A stretch of 64,000 nt of DNA from Saprospiraceae bacterium. Lineage in GTDB: Bacteria > Bacteroidota > Bacteroidia > Chitinophagales > Saprospiraceae. Location: the NCBI GenBank assembly GCA_019187225.1, contig JABAQQ010000023.1:302175-366174 (forward strand), given 5' to 3'. Shown piece after piece: positions 52,666-60,619 of this stretch (the first letter of the stretch is position 1; the number at the start of each line of letters is the position of its first letter). The notes under the pieces were generated by a model. That model was given only the letters and a program-made list of their open reading frames with translations. It did not search any database and had not been told where the DNA came from. A program made the position numbers and the translations under genes.

Positions 52666-53852
52666 TCTTGTGCACCGTCACCAACGACCTGACCTACGAT
52701 GCCCGGATGCATCGCATCTGCGGGACGCTGGCGGCGCATGGTCACGCTGTGACGCTTGTGGGGCGTTCCCTCCCCCACTCTATCCCATTGGAGGACAAGC
52801 CATTCGGTCAAAAACGCCTGTACTGCTTTTTCCAAAAAGGCTTTCCGTTTTACGCCGAATTTAACCTGCGGCTTTTCATTTTCCTGTTGTTTGCCCGCTA
52901 CGACGCCGTTTGTTCGGTTGACCTCGATACTTTGCCCGCAGGTTGCCTGGCTACCCTGCTGCGTCGTAAAAAACGCGTGTTCGACGCCCACGAATATTTT
53001 ACCGAAGTCCCCGAAGTCACGGACCGGCCATTTGTGAAAAGCTTTTGGGAAATGGTGGCCCGGATTTGCCTGCCCTATTACCGGTACGCTTACACAGTGG
53101 GACCCGCGCTGGCGAAGATTTTCCAGGAGAAATACGGGCTGAAATTCGGGGTGGTGCGGAATGTGGCCCCCCCCCTCCCGCCCATAAGGGGGGGAGAGAA
53201 ACACTCCAATCATCACGAGGAAGAAATAAGAGAGGGTCTTCTCCCTTCCAATCTCCATCAAGAGGGATCAAGAGAGAACTTTCTCCCCCCCTCATGGAGG
53301 GGGCGGGGGGGGCTTCTCTACATGGGCGCCCTCAACGAAGGCCGGGGCATCGAAGCTGCGCTTGAAGCCATGCAACAACTTGATCATGTGCAACTCTGGC
53401 TAGCAGGTGAAGGCGACCTTTCAGATCGCTTGCGCCGCTTGGCAGTGCAATTGGGCGTGGAGCAAAAGGTTAAATTCCTTGGCTACGTCATACCCGACGA
53501 CTTAAGAATCCTGGCGGCAAAAGCCTGGCTTTGTCTGAATTTACTGGAAAACCGTGGTCTGAGTTATTACTATTCGCTGGCCAACAAATTTTTCCTCTCC
53601 GTGCAGGTCGGCGTACCGGTGCTGACCATGAATTTTCCCGAATACCGGGCGTTGAACGCGCAACACGAAGTAGCGATCTTACTGGACGATCTAACGCCGC
53701 AGACAGTGGCCCAAACTGTAAAAAAATTAATGAAAGACCAGGACTTGTACGTGCGTTTGCAACAAAATTGCCTTGCAGCGCGAAAGGAATGGAATTGGGA
53801 GAAGGAGGAAAAAGTATTGTTGGGAATATGGAAAGAGGTATTTGCGGGATAA
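52662..53852 (+). CDS. Glycosyltransferase (GT4-like) with an in-frame palindromic insertion
   Basis: 396 residues. The N-terminal Rossmann half (LCTVTNDLTYDARMHRICGT then LAAHGHAVTLVGRS; VDLDTLPAGCLATLLRRKKR; VFDAHEYFTEVPEV) and the C-terminal half (LLYMGALNEGRGIEAALEAM, VQLWLAGEGDLSDRL, VKFLGYVIPDDL) match family 1/GT4 glycosyltransferases acting on surface sugars. Between them, residues about 169-218 (PPLPPIRGGEKHSNHHEEEI, continuing about 30 residues) are encoded by a C/G-rich inverted repeat and have no counterpart in the fold. The insertion keeps the frame and lies in the interdomain linker, so the enzyme may still work. Confidence 0.85.
   Translation: MILCTVTNDLTYDARMHRICGTLAAHGHAVTLVGRSLPHSIPLEDKPFGQKRLYCFFQKGFPFYAEFNLRLFIFLLFARYDAVCSVDLDTLPAGCLATLLRRKKRVFDAHEYFTEVPEVTDRPFVKSFWEMVARICLPYYRYAYTVGPALAKIFQEKYGLKFGVVRNVAPPLPPIRGGEKHSNHHEEEIREGLLPSNLHQEGSRENFLPPSWRGRGGLLYMGALNEGRGIEAALEAMQQLDHVQLWLAGEGDLSDRLRRLAVQLGVEQKVKFLGYVIPDDLRILAAKAWLCLNLLENRGLSYYYSLANKFFLSVQVGVPVLTMNFPEYRALNAQHEVAILLDDLTPQTVAQTVKKLMKDQDLYVRLQQNCLAARKEWNWEKEEKVLLGIWKEVFAG
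53166..53315. repeat. Palindromic repeat element inside the glycosyltransferase gene
   Basis: About 150 bp flanked by near-complementary arms: cccctcccgcccataagggg at the left (about 53167-53199) and the inverse of the same string, cccctcatggagggggcggg, at the right (about 53281-53313). Purine/pyrimidine-rich filler lies between them. Composition is unlike the surrounding gene. It looks like a mobile palindromic repeat that is tolerated in coding sequence. Confidence 0.8.
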
Positions 53853-53923
53853 TTCTCATCCATTTGCCGATGAAGGATTCGGTGTTATGGGTGGTATCGG
53901 TAAAATCGGCGTTCCCACACGAG

Positions 53924-54052
53924 CTAATTCCCATCCAACTGTCGCTGAAGCGCGTCAATGAGCTCCTGGCTGGCGATTTCGGTCAATTTGCCATCCGCAA
54001 GATGAAGCAGGAAAAAAACTTTCGGCTCGAAAGTCTCTTCAAATTCGCCGCT
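53924..54052 (-). other. 42-codon in-frame extension after the fabH stop (no start codon)
   Basis: Directly after the fabH TAA the same frame stays open for 42 codons (SGEFEETFEPKVFFLLHLAD, GKLTEIASQELIDALQRQLD, GN) to a TAG. The composition is protein-like, but there is no ATG, and FabH already ends normally (VIRW). It may be a gene remnant or chance; not called as a gene. Confidence 0.3.
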
Positions 54053-55021
54053 TTACCACCGAATTACAGTCCCCGCATACGCCAATCCTCCGCCAAAACC
54101 CAGGATCATAATGCGGTCGCCGCGTTTCACCTTGCCCGACTGAATGCCGTTGTACAGCGCGATCGGGATCGAAGCCGAAGAGGTATTGCCGTAGTCCACG
54201 ATGCTTTCGAGCGTTTTTTGGAGGGGGAAACCGGTTTCATTGCTGATGGCCTCGATGATACGCAGGTTGGCGCTGTGCGGCACGAACCAGTCAATCTGGT
54301 CGAGTGTCAGGCCGTTCTTTCCGGCCAGCACTTTCATTTGTTCCGACATTTTCGTGACAGCCCATTTGAACACTTTGCGGCCGTTCTGCACGATGCAGCG
54401 GTTCATTTTAAGTTCGTGACCGTCAATCGTTTTGGCAAAACCTGAAATGTACAGATCAATACCGCCCTCGCCATGGGCGCCGGTGACGCAGGCGCCTATA
54501 TTTCCCGTCGCATCGGCTTCCACCAGCACTGCGCCCGCCCCATCGCCGAAGAGCATGCAGGAAGTGCGATCCGTAAAGTCGGTTACTTTCGACAGGGTTT
54601 CCGCGCCGATAACGAGGATTTTGCGGTGCGTTCCTCCGGCGATCAACCCTTTCGCCATTACCACGCCATAACTGAATCCTGCGCATGCGGCATAAATATC
54701 GAGGGCGCCGGCGCGTTGCAGGTTCAACCGGTATTGCAGTCTGCAGGCCATGCTCGGCATGGGCTGGTCGGGCGAGGTGGTGGCTACGAGGATCATATCC
54801 ACGTCGTCGAGTGCCACCTTGTATTTATCAGACAGGTCTTGAACAGCCCTGACACACAGGTCGCTGGTAAATTCGTCCGGACCGGTGTGATAACGCGTCC
54901 GGATGCCCGTGCGCGATACGATCCACTCATCGGTGGTCTCGATGATGGATTCAAAAAAATGGTTGTCAATCTTTTTTTCGGGAACTGCCATGCCAATGGC
55001 GGTGAGTCGGGCGTTTGTCAT
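54053..55021 (-). CDS. fabH: 3-oxoacyl-ACP synthase III
   Basis: 322 residues, normal length. KAS III condenses an acyl-CoA starter with malonyl-ACP to begin fatty acid synthesis. The catalytic triad is present: Cys 113 in YAACAGFSYG, His in VPHSANLRI and Asn in DYGNTSSAS. The C-terminal glycine loop is LGFGGGLAYAGTVIRW. The N-terminal ITTTDEWI-like segment reads IETTDEWIVSRTGIRTR. It is monocistronic here, outside any fab cluster, so it might also serve a specialised starter unit. A TAAATTTG promoter core lies about 130 bp upstream. Confidence 0.93.
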   Translation of the reverse strand: MTNARLTAIGMAVPEKKIDNHFFESIIETTDEWIVSRTGIRTRYHTGPDEFTSDLCVRAVQDLSDKYKVALDDVDMILVATTSPDQPMPSMACRLQYRLNLQRAGALDIYAACAGFSYGVVMAKGLIAGGTHRKILVIGAETLSKVTDFTDRTSCMLFGDGAGAVLVEADATGNIGACVTGAHGEGGIDLYISGFAKTIDGHELKMNRCIVQNGRKVFKWAVTKMSEQMKVLAGKNGLTLDQIDWFVPHSANLRIIEAISNETGFPLQKTLESIVDYGNTSSASIPIALYNGIQSGKVKRGDRIMILGFGGGLAYAGTVIRW

Positions 55022-55316
55022 ACCGGAGGTGTTTCAAAAAAATATACTGATGGTGGCGATGGAATCGGATTCATCGCCCGAAGAGGAAGGAAGCAGTCGT
55101 TTCGCGTCCGGAACAGAACAAGCCGTTCAGCGACGTTCAGGTAAGGCGGAACAAATTTAGGCACGATCAGTTTGACGGCGGCAGTTATTTTACCCGAATG
55201 TTAAATTCGAGAGAATCGCGGGCAAAATGACCAAACGAGGTTGCGAAAAGCAACAATTGCCTGAATTTTAAAAAATAATATTGGGAAATATGACAAGGAA
55301 CGGCGTGGCAAACTTG
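55022..55316. other. Spacer upstream of fabH
   Basis: 295 bp between two minus-strand genes. It holds a TAAATTTG core on the minus strand (55152-55159) that fits the Bacteroidota -7 element and would drive fabH. The rest shows no coding potential that I trust and no repeats of the short-unit class. Confidence 0.5.
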
Positions 55317-56138
55317 TCAAAACGGCAAATCCGGATTAATGCTACGGGTCATTTTTGCGTATAATTCCCGCCAACCGGGGTGGTTTTTCAGCAATTCCAG
55401 GTGCCGTTTCACGGTCGCAGCATCGCCGCGCAGGGCGGGGCCGGTCTGCATCCTGGCCGGAGCATCGAGCAGCGCTTTAGCGAGCGTTTCTTCCATGAGT
55501 GGGTGCAGCATTTCAAAAGGCAGGTCTTTTTCGGCGAGCAACTTGTCGGCAACGGCAAAACAATGGTTGGCAAAATTGTTGGCAAATACGGCAGCAACAT
55601 GCAGTATCGAACGTTGCGCATCATCCACCCTGTAAACAAGTTTGCCAATCCTACCGGCCATTTTTTCCAGGAACAACGCATCTTCATCGGAAGACGCATC
55701 CACACAAAAAGGGATTTTCGACCATACAGGTGAGTGCTCCAGCGAGAACGACTGCAAGGGATAAAATACGCCATGACGCTTGAAAAATGGCTGCAATACC
55801 ATACCCGGCGTCGCGCCGGAAGTATGTGTCGCCAATGCTCCGGGCGCATGCGGCGCCAGCGCTGCCGCCACTTCCGCAATGGCGTCGTCGCGTACGGCGA
55901 TCAACAACCAACCGGCATCGGGCAGCACCTCCGACGCATCGTCCGTCCAGCGGGCGCCCAATACGCCGGCCAGTGCCCTGGCGTGTTCCGCCGTCCGGCT
56001 GACGACCTGGGCTACAGGCAATCCCCTTGCTTTGAGGCGCTTGCCTAAATGCCAGGCAACGCGACCGGATCCGATGACGACGATCTTGCGGATGGTTGTT
56101 GGTTGTTGGTTATTTCTATTGAGAAAGCAGTGCTTCAC
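55317..56138 (-). CDS. Rossmann-fold/DUF2520 NADP-dependent oxidoreductase-like protein
   Basis: Up to 273 residues from a GTG at 56138; no ATG is available near the domain start, and the true start may be a little further in. Rossmann motif IVVIGSGRVAWHLGKRLKAR, then DAGWLLIAVRDDAIAEVAAA. The DUF2520 C-terminal domain has THTSGATPGMVLQPFFKRHG, FYPLQSFS, HVAAVFANNFANHCFAVAD, and LLDAPARMQTGPALRGDAAT. The family resembles pyrroline-5-carboxylate/F420-dependent reductases; the substrate is unknown. It overlaps the end of the amidase gene by 23 bp, so the two are probably coupled. Confidence 0.85.
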   Translation of the reverse strand: MKHCFLNRNNQQPTTIRKIVVIGSGRVAWHLGKRLKARGLPVAQVVSRTAEHARALAGVLGARWTDDASEVLPDAGWLLIAVRDDAIAEVAAALAPHAPGALATHTSGATPGMVLQPFFKRHGVFYPLQSFSLEHSPVWSKIPFCVDASSDEDALFLEKMAGRIGKLVYRVDDAQRSILHVAAVFANNFANHCFAVADKLLAEKDLPFEMLHPLMEETLAKALLDAPARMQTGPALRGDAATVKRHLELLKNHPGWRELYAKMTRSINPDLPF

Positions 56139-57396
56139 AAATCCAGTTCGCCACTGCTTGTCGGTTGTTTTTGATTACAAGCCGTTGCTGATCCCAGCTG
56201 TTGCGGATATTGGCGAGCTCGATGTACACCGCTTTGGGTGTGGTGGTTTGTTCGAGCATATACAGCGCCCGGGGGGTAACGGTGCCAGTATAGCCACGTT
56301 GGTTGCGTTTTTTCAGGTATTTCATCAGAAAAACCTTTTGCATGTGCAGGGCGAGTTTGTGACTGATCTCACTATCCGGGCGGTAGTAAAAAAACACATC
56401 TGTTTTGTGTTCATGGGAGCGCGAGTCCACGTGGATTTCAATAAACGTCTGATCATCAAGCCCGGCTTTGGCGTTTTGTTTGGTGAAATCGTTGATGATA
56501 TCGCATCGCTGCTGGAGGCGTTCTTTCTGGTCGCGTGGTACGACGCGGTTGCCCCACACCACTTCGTCTTCATCACAGTTGAGGAACTCCGTGTCGCGGA
56601 TACCGTCGTTGGGGTCACGAACGATCATATAGGCAGTCGCACCGTGGCTGAGCAGGAGGCGGAGCAATCGCAGCGTCACATCGTATGCGTATTCGTCTTC
56701 ACAGAGCGTCCGGCCCGACCTTTTGCCCTGGGCGCCGGAATCAGGGCCGCCATGTCCGCTGACGAGGTAAAACACTTTTCCCTTCAACTTGCTGCTCAAC
56801 AACGGCGTATGCTGGTATTTTTTCCCTAAAATGGAATAATTCCGGGCAGTTTTTCCGATGCTTTTTTCACCCAGCCCCGGCGGCACGTCGCGCTCGTTTT
56901 TAGCAGCGGCGAGACTGGCTTCGGCAACGGCCACTTTGCGTTTCTCCGGGCAGTTCAATTCATGCCAGGGCACCCACAAGCGTTTGGTTTGCAGGAAATT
57001 ATCGGTGCGCAACCCTTCCTCCAGGGCATATTTGTTGTAGGTCTCGATGCGTTTGGCCACGCGCCAATCGTCAATATTCAGAGTGGTGCGGATGCTTCTA
57101 CCGTTATAGGTCACCACTTCCACCGGAAGCTTGTACGTTGCCGCAACCTTGACATTGCTGCCTTTGCGAAGACTGTTGATCTTGAAAAACTGCGATTCGT
57201 TGCAATCGTATTCATGCAGGCCATAACGGGTTAGCAACGCCACGGCATCGTCGCCTTTCTGCGCTACTGCCGTCACATACGTTTTGGGCGGCGCCAGCGG
57301 CTTGGTGGATAGTTTGCTCGCCGTAACAGGTTTCTGGGCGCCGGCGTCGCAAGCAAAACTCAGCAGAAACCCCAGTGCGATTCGGGAATAAAACAT
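56116..57396 (-). CDS. N-acetylmuramoyl-L-alanine amidase (Amidase_3), secreted
   Basis: 426 residues from the ATG at 57396 with a signal peptide (MFYSRIALGFLLSFACDAGA); the frame is open 76 codons further but into the divergent promoter region. The middle holds a LysM-like segment (LLTRYGLHEYDCNESQFFKI then NSLRKGSNVKVAATYKLP). The C-terminal catalytic domain shows FYLVSGHGGPDSGAQGKRSG (zinc His), CEDEYAYDVTLRLLRLL (Glu), TFIEIHVDSRSHE (His) and KAVYIELANIRN (Glu). It would cleave the bond between MurNAc and the stem peptide. 5' to 3' it is followed by the DUF2520 gene. Confidence 0.88.
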   Translation of the reverse strand: MFYSRIALGFLLSFACDAGAQKPVTASKLSTKPLAPPKTYVTAVAQKGDDAVALLTRYGLHEYDCNESQFFKINSLRKGSNVKVAATYKLPVEVVTYNGRSIRTTLNIDDWRVAKRIETYNKYALEEGLRTDNFLQTKRLWVPWHELNCPEKRKVAVAEASLAAAKNERDVPPGLGEKSIGKTARNYSILGKKYQHTPLLSSKLKGKVFYLVSGHGGPDSGAQGKRSGRTLCEDEYAYDVTLRLLRLLLSHGATAYMIVRDPNDGIRDTEFLNCDEDEVVWGNRVVPRDQKERLQQRCDIINDFTKQNAKAGLDDQTFIEIHVDSRSHEHKTDVFFYYRPDSEISHKLALHMQKVFLMKYLKKRNQRGYTGTVTPRALYMLEQTTTPKAVYIELANIRNSWDQQRLVIKNNRQAVANWICEALLSQ

Positions 57397-57562
57397 CACG
57401 GTCAGGAGGTGCTTGTGAAAGGCAAAATTGGGGAAAAAGGGAGAAAGGGCAAAGCGAATGGGATAAATAAGCAAAATGCATGCGAAAAACAAATGCAACC
57501 TGTACCCTTCACGGTCGTCGCAACATGCATTTTCGTATTTTGATTTTTTATACCTTGACCCC

Positions 57563-58093
57563 ATGAAAAACGAATTACTTCGTCGCAACGAGCAATACAA
57601 CCAATTGGTTAACAAGTTGTTCACTGAGCTGGAGCCTTATGGCGACGAAATACTGAACCGCCTGCCAGCCACCGGAGGATGGTCGGCCCTGCAAACGATG
57701 CACCACCTCATCCTCACGGAAGAATTATCGCTGGCTTACGTAAAAAAGAAACTGAGTTTCAACCCCGGACTGGAGCCAGCCGGCCCCGGCGCCCGCTGGC
57801 GCGGTTTCCTGTTGTGGCTCTACCTGAGCACACCCCTCAAGTTCAAAGCCCCCAAAAATGTGGGCGGCGATAATTTGCCCAACCATTCCACCTTTACCGA
57901 TACCCGCGCCCGCTGGCAAAATGTCCGCGCCGAATGGACGGATTTTTTCACACAAATGCAGGAGAATCTTGTTGGTATGGCCGTTTACAAGCACCCGCGC
58001 GCAGGGCGAATGGGTTGGCTGCAAATGCTGGCGTTTTTTGAAACGCATTTCGATCGGCATATCAAACAAATTCGCAGAGCTGTAAAAGCCTGA
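57563..58093 (+). CDS. DinB family protein
   Basis: 176 residues from the ATG at 57563; 29 upstream codons in frame lie in the divergent spacer. A four-helix bundle of the DinB/YfiT superfamily is indicated by NQLVNKLFTELEPYGDEILN, the His in GGWSALQTMHHLILTEE (first metal ligand) and FFETHFDRHIKQIRR (the C-terminal HxxxH pair). Members are metal-dependent, often thiol-related transferases, or of unknown function. Cytosolic. No operon partner. Confidence 0.85.
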   Translation: MKNELLRRNEQYNQLVNKLFTELEPYGDEILNRLPATGGWSALQTMHHLILTEELSLAYVKKKLSFNPGLEPAGPGARWRGFLLWLYLSTPLKFKAPKNVGGDNLPNHSTFTDTRARWQNVRAEWTDFFTQMQENLVGMAVYKHPRAGRMGWLQMLAFFETHFDRHIKQIRRAVKA

Positions 58094-58294
58094 TTTTCAT
58101 ATTCTTTGCCGCATCCAGGAGGAAAAGAGAGCAATATCTCCCGGATGATGGGGTAAGTTGTCGTTGGCAGGGACGCACAACGACGGCACAGAATACCTTT
58201 TTCAAGGAAACGTCGTGAAAAATGGATCGTATTTGCCTTGTTGCATAATCCGGGGTGACTCATATACAAGACTTGCCAGAAATTTTTAAACAGG

Positions 58295-58326
58295 TTGTAT
58301 TTTTTGCGAAAAACACCTTACCTTTG
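58295..58326 (+). promoter_or_regulatory. Full Bacteroidota promoter of rpsU
   Basis: TTG at 58295-58297, a 21-nt spacer and TACCTTTG at 58319-58326 match the consensus TTG-N17-23-TAnnTTTG. The ATG of rpsU is 51 bp downstream. This is the clearest complete promoter in the window. Confidence 0.75.
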
Positions 58327-58376
58327 CAGCCCGAATTTTCGGAATCACATTTTTTCATCAAACAAAGGAGAATTTC

Positions 58377-58571
58377 ATGCTCATCGTTGAAGTCAAAGAC
58401 GGCGAAGCCATTGACAAAGTGCTTAAAAAGTACAAACGGAAATTTGAACGCGCCGGCATTCTGAAAGAACTGCGCCGTCGCAAAGCATTCAGCAAACCGT
58501 CGGTAGAGCGCCGCACGGAAGTACTGAAAGCCATTTACAAAGAAGAAACTTACGGCAATAAGAACGACTGA
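58377..58571 (+). CDS. rpsU: 30S ribosomal protein S21
   Basis: 64 residues, full length: MLIVEVKDGEAIDKVLKKYK then RKFERAGILKELRRRKAFSK, the basic helical S21 pattern. S21 binds the 30S platform near the anti-Shine-Dalgarno end of 16S rRNA. The association of rpsU with xerC downstream is common in Bacteroidota; here the hpf, tRNA and tuf genes that often follow are absent. Confidence 0.96.
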   Translation: MLIVEVKDGEAIDKVLKKYKRKFERAGILKELRRRKAFSKPSVERRTEVLKAIYKEETYGNKND

Positions 58572-58573
58572 AA

Positions 58574-58639
58574 AATGGGATAAAGCGGGCAATGAGATAA
58601 TTGGAAGATGACTTAACTTGCGTTTGAAATTATCCCATT
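58574..58639. repeat. Hairpin-forming repeat between rpsU and xerC
   Basis: aatgggataa (58574-58583) and a variant caatgagataatt (58590-58602) are complementary to aattatcccattg (about 58628-58640). It is a possible attenuator or terminator between the two genes and another example of a repeated unit with inverse copies. Confidence 0.6.
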
Positions 58640-58670
58640 GATCTGATTTTCAAATTATTCCGTTTCAAAA

Positions 58671-59573
58671 GTGTTCCACGAAGAGTCGTTTTACGGATAC
58701 TTGTCGCTCGAACGCCGTTTTTCTCCGCATACCCTGACGGCTTATCGCGGCGACCTTCAAAACTTCATTGCTCACTGCACAGAGCAACAATGCCTTACTT
58801 CGGCAACCGAAGTAAGGCATTTGCATATCCGCACGTGGATCATCGCCTTGATGCAGGAAGGGCAAAGCGCCCGCAGCATCATCCGCCGCCTCTCCTGCCT
58901 TAAAACCTATTTCCGTTTTTTGAAAAAACGCGGCCTGCTCGAGCGCGACCCCATGCAAAAAGTCGTGGCACCTAAAATGGGCAAACGGTTACCGGTATTC
59001 GTCCAGGAGCCCCAAATGGCCGCCCTCTTCACACACGTCGGGTTCGGCGAAGATTACCGCGGCAAACTTCACCGCCTAGTGCTGGAATTGCTCTATGCCA
59101 CCGGTATCCGGCGTAGCGAAGCCTCTCAATTGAAAATCAGCGACATAGACTTTAGCCGTTCGGTGCTGCACATCACCGGCAAAGGCAAAAAAGAACGCTT
59201 CGCGCCCATCGCCCGCTACCTGGTTGACCTGCTGGAAGATTTTATCGGGATCCGCCACAACACCTTCCCCGCCACCGCCGAACCCTGGCTGCTGCTCAAC
59301 CGCAAAGGCGAACGCCTGAGCCCTGAAAGCATTTATCACATTGTACACGAACACCTCTCCGCCGTCACGACCGTGGAACAACGCAGCCCGCACGTGTTGC
59401 GCCATTCCTTTGCCACCCACCTTTCCAATCACGGCGCCGACCTGAACGCCATCAAGGAATTGCTCGGCCACTCCAACCTCGCCGCCACGCAGATCTACAT
59501 GCACAACAGCATCGAGCGGCTGATCAAAGTGTACGAACAGGCGCACCCGAAAGGGAAAGAAGCGGAGGATTGA
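58671..59573 (+). CDS. xerC: Tyrosine recombinase XerC/XerD family
   Basis: 300 residues from a GTG (FHEESFYGYLSLERRFSPHT follows). N-terminal SAM-like domain, then the catalytic domain with all the residues: Arg in LLYATGIRRSEASQL, Lys in TGKGKKERFAPI, the HxxR box HVLRHSFATHLSNHG, His in LLGHSNLAATQ, and nucleophile Tyr in IYMHNS. Length and context (after rpsU) are those of the chromosomal Xer recombinase that resolves chromosome dimers at dif, not of a mobile integrase. No dif-like site was identified in the window. Confidence 0.92.
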   Translation: MFHEESFYGYLSLERRFSPHTLTAYRGDLQNFIAHCTEQQCLTSATEVRHLHIRTWIIALMQEGQSARSIIRRLSCLKTYFRFLKKRGLLERDPMQKVVAPKMGKRLPVFVQEPQMAALFTHVGFGEDYRGKLHRLVLELLYATGIRRSEASQLKISDIDFSRSVLHITGKGKKERFAPIARYLVDLLEDFIGIRHNTFPATAEPWLLLNRKGERLSPESIYHIVHEHLSAVTTVEQRSPHVLRHSFATHLSNHGADLNAIKELLGHSNLAATQIYMHNSIERLIKVYEQAHPKGKEAED

Positions 59574-59673
59574 CAATTCCTTAGCAATCCGGGATAAAGT
59601 TGCGTTAAACTCCTTTTCTAAAGTAGCCGTCTAAACCTGCGCATCCTTATTTCGCACAAAAAATAACAGAACC

Positions 59674-60216
59674 ATGCGACTCTTTCAAATCTCAACACTC
59701 CTGACCATTGCCTTCCTCACTTCCTGTTCTCCCCAACTCTCCGTTTTCGACCGCAAATTGTACGAAACCCAAAAGTGGTCGGACGACGAACTCAAACGCA
59801 TTCAGTTCTACCTGTCCGAAGACCTGACTATTTACCGCTACCTCGACGAAGAAGGCGGCACCACCATTACCTCCGGCCAGATCAAAATGGTGGACGGCCG
59901 CAAAACCGAGCAGATATTTTTTCCGCAACGGACACCGGGTGTGTTCCTTTTCCGCCCGAAAGACGATCACTTCGCCATCAGTTTTGAAGGCAAAGGCGAT
60001 GCTTATTATCTCACGTTCGGCCCAAATCCACGTTACAGTGGCCAATATATGCTGCTCGCCACCGAGTGGGATCGCAAAACCGGCACCGTCACCTACGCCG
60101 GAAAAAAATTCTACACAAGTTCGGAGGAAATCCCCCGCCTGCTCGTCGACCTGAAACGCGAATACCGCACCACCACCCAGGGCCGTACGGCGGGTGGAAG
60201 ACAGGTGAAGCAGTGA
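59674..60216 (+). CDS. Hypothetical lipoprotein
   Basis: 180 residues with a lipoprotein signal (MRLFQISTLLTIAFLTSC, Cys 18). The mature part is beta-rich: DDELKRIQFYLSEDLTIYRY, ITSGQIKMVDGRKTEQIFFP, TPGVFLFRPKDDHFAISFEG and YAGKKFYTSSEEIPRLLVDL. No known domain is recognised. Periplasmic or outer-membrane anchored. The coding sequence ends directly at the start of the long heptamer array; its last residues (TAGGRQVKQ) show no repeat character. Confidence 0.75.
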   Translation: MRLFQISTLLTIAFLTSCSPQLSVFDRKLYETQKWSDDELKRIQFYLSEDLTIYRYLDEEGGTTITSGQIKMVDGRKTEQIFFPQRTPGVFLFRPKDDHFAISFEGKGDAYYLTFGPNPRYSGQYMLLATEWDRKTGTVTYAGKKFYTSSEEIPRLLVDLKREYRTTTQGRTAGGRQVKQ

Positions 60217-60217
60217 C

Positions 60218-60427
60218 GGTGGACGGTGGACGGTAGACGGTGGACGGTAGACGGTAGACGGTGGACGGTGGACGGTAGACGGTGGACGGTGGACGGTGGA
60301 CGGTAGACGGTAGTCGGTGGACGGTAGTCGGTGGACGGTGGACGGTGGACGGTGGACGGTAGACGGTGGACGGTAGACGGTAGACGGTGGACGGTGGACG
60401 GTGGACGGTGGACGGTGGCCGGTGGAG
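60218..60427 (+). repeat. Heptamer array: 30 in-phase units GGTGGAC/GGTAGAC
   Basis: Starting two bases after the lipoprotein stop, 30 consecutive heptamers run without phase change. Most are ggtggac or ggtagac, with two ggtagtc and degenerate ends (ggtggcc, ggtggag). Five complementary heptamers (gtctacc/gtccacc, 60451-60485) follow after a 23-nt spacer, so the two arms can pair. It is a pure array with no unique spacers. Confidence 0.95.
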
Positions 60428-60619
60428 GATAATTTTGTCAACTCTACGACGTCTACCGTCTACCGTCCACCGTCCACCGTCTACCCTTTTTTCAAACAAA
60501 AAATTTCATATCGCTTTTTCCACTGCGCTTTTGCTACTTTTGCGGAAAAATGGTAGCAGGTAGAGTATAGAGGATGATTTTGTCAACTCTACGCCGTCTA
60601 CCGTCCACCGCAAGAAATA
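60426..60619. other. recN leader with duplicated 40-bp block
   Basis: A block aggataattttgtcaactct followed by acgacgtctaccgtctaccgtccac (60426-60471) recurs almost unchanged at 60571-60611, immediately before the recN ATG. The second copy has only two complementary heptamers. Between them lies an AT-rich stretch with a TACTTTTG promoter core (60535-60542). Transcription from it would carry the second block in the recN 5' leader. Confidence 0.7.
60535..60542 (+). promoter_or_regulatory. Bacteroidota -7 element TACTTTTG before recN
   Basis: Exact TAnnTTTG 78 bp upstream of the recN ATG, between the two copies of the repeated block. No TTG element at the standard spacing. Confidence 0.5.

Noticed and set aside
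58671-59573. Mobile-element integrase
   Set aside because: Normal Xer length, located after rpsU as in other Bacteroidota, with no attachment site, tRNA or cargo genes next to it.
60218-60485. CRISPR-like repeat array
   Set aside because: Units of 7 nt are contiguous, with no unique spacers and no cas genes nearby.
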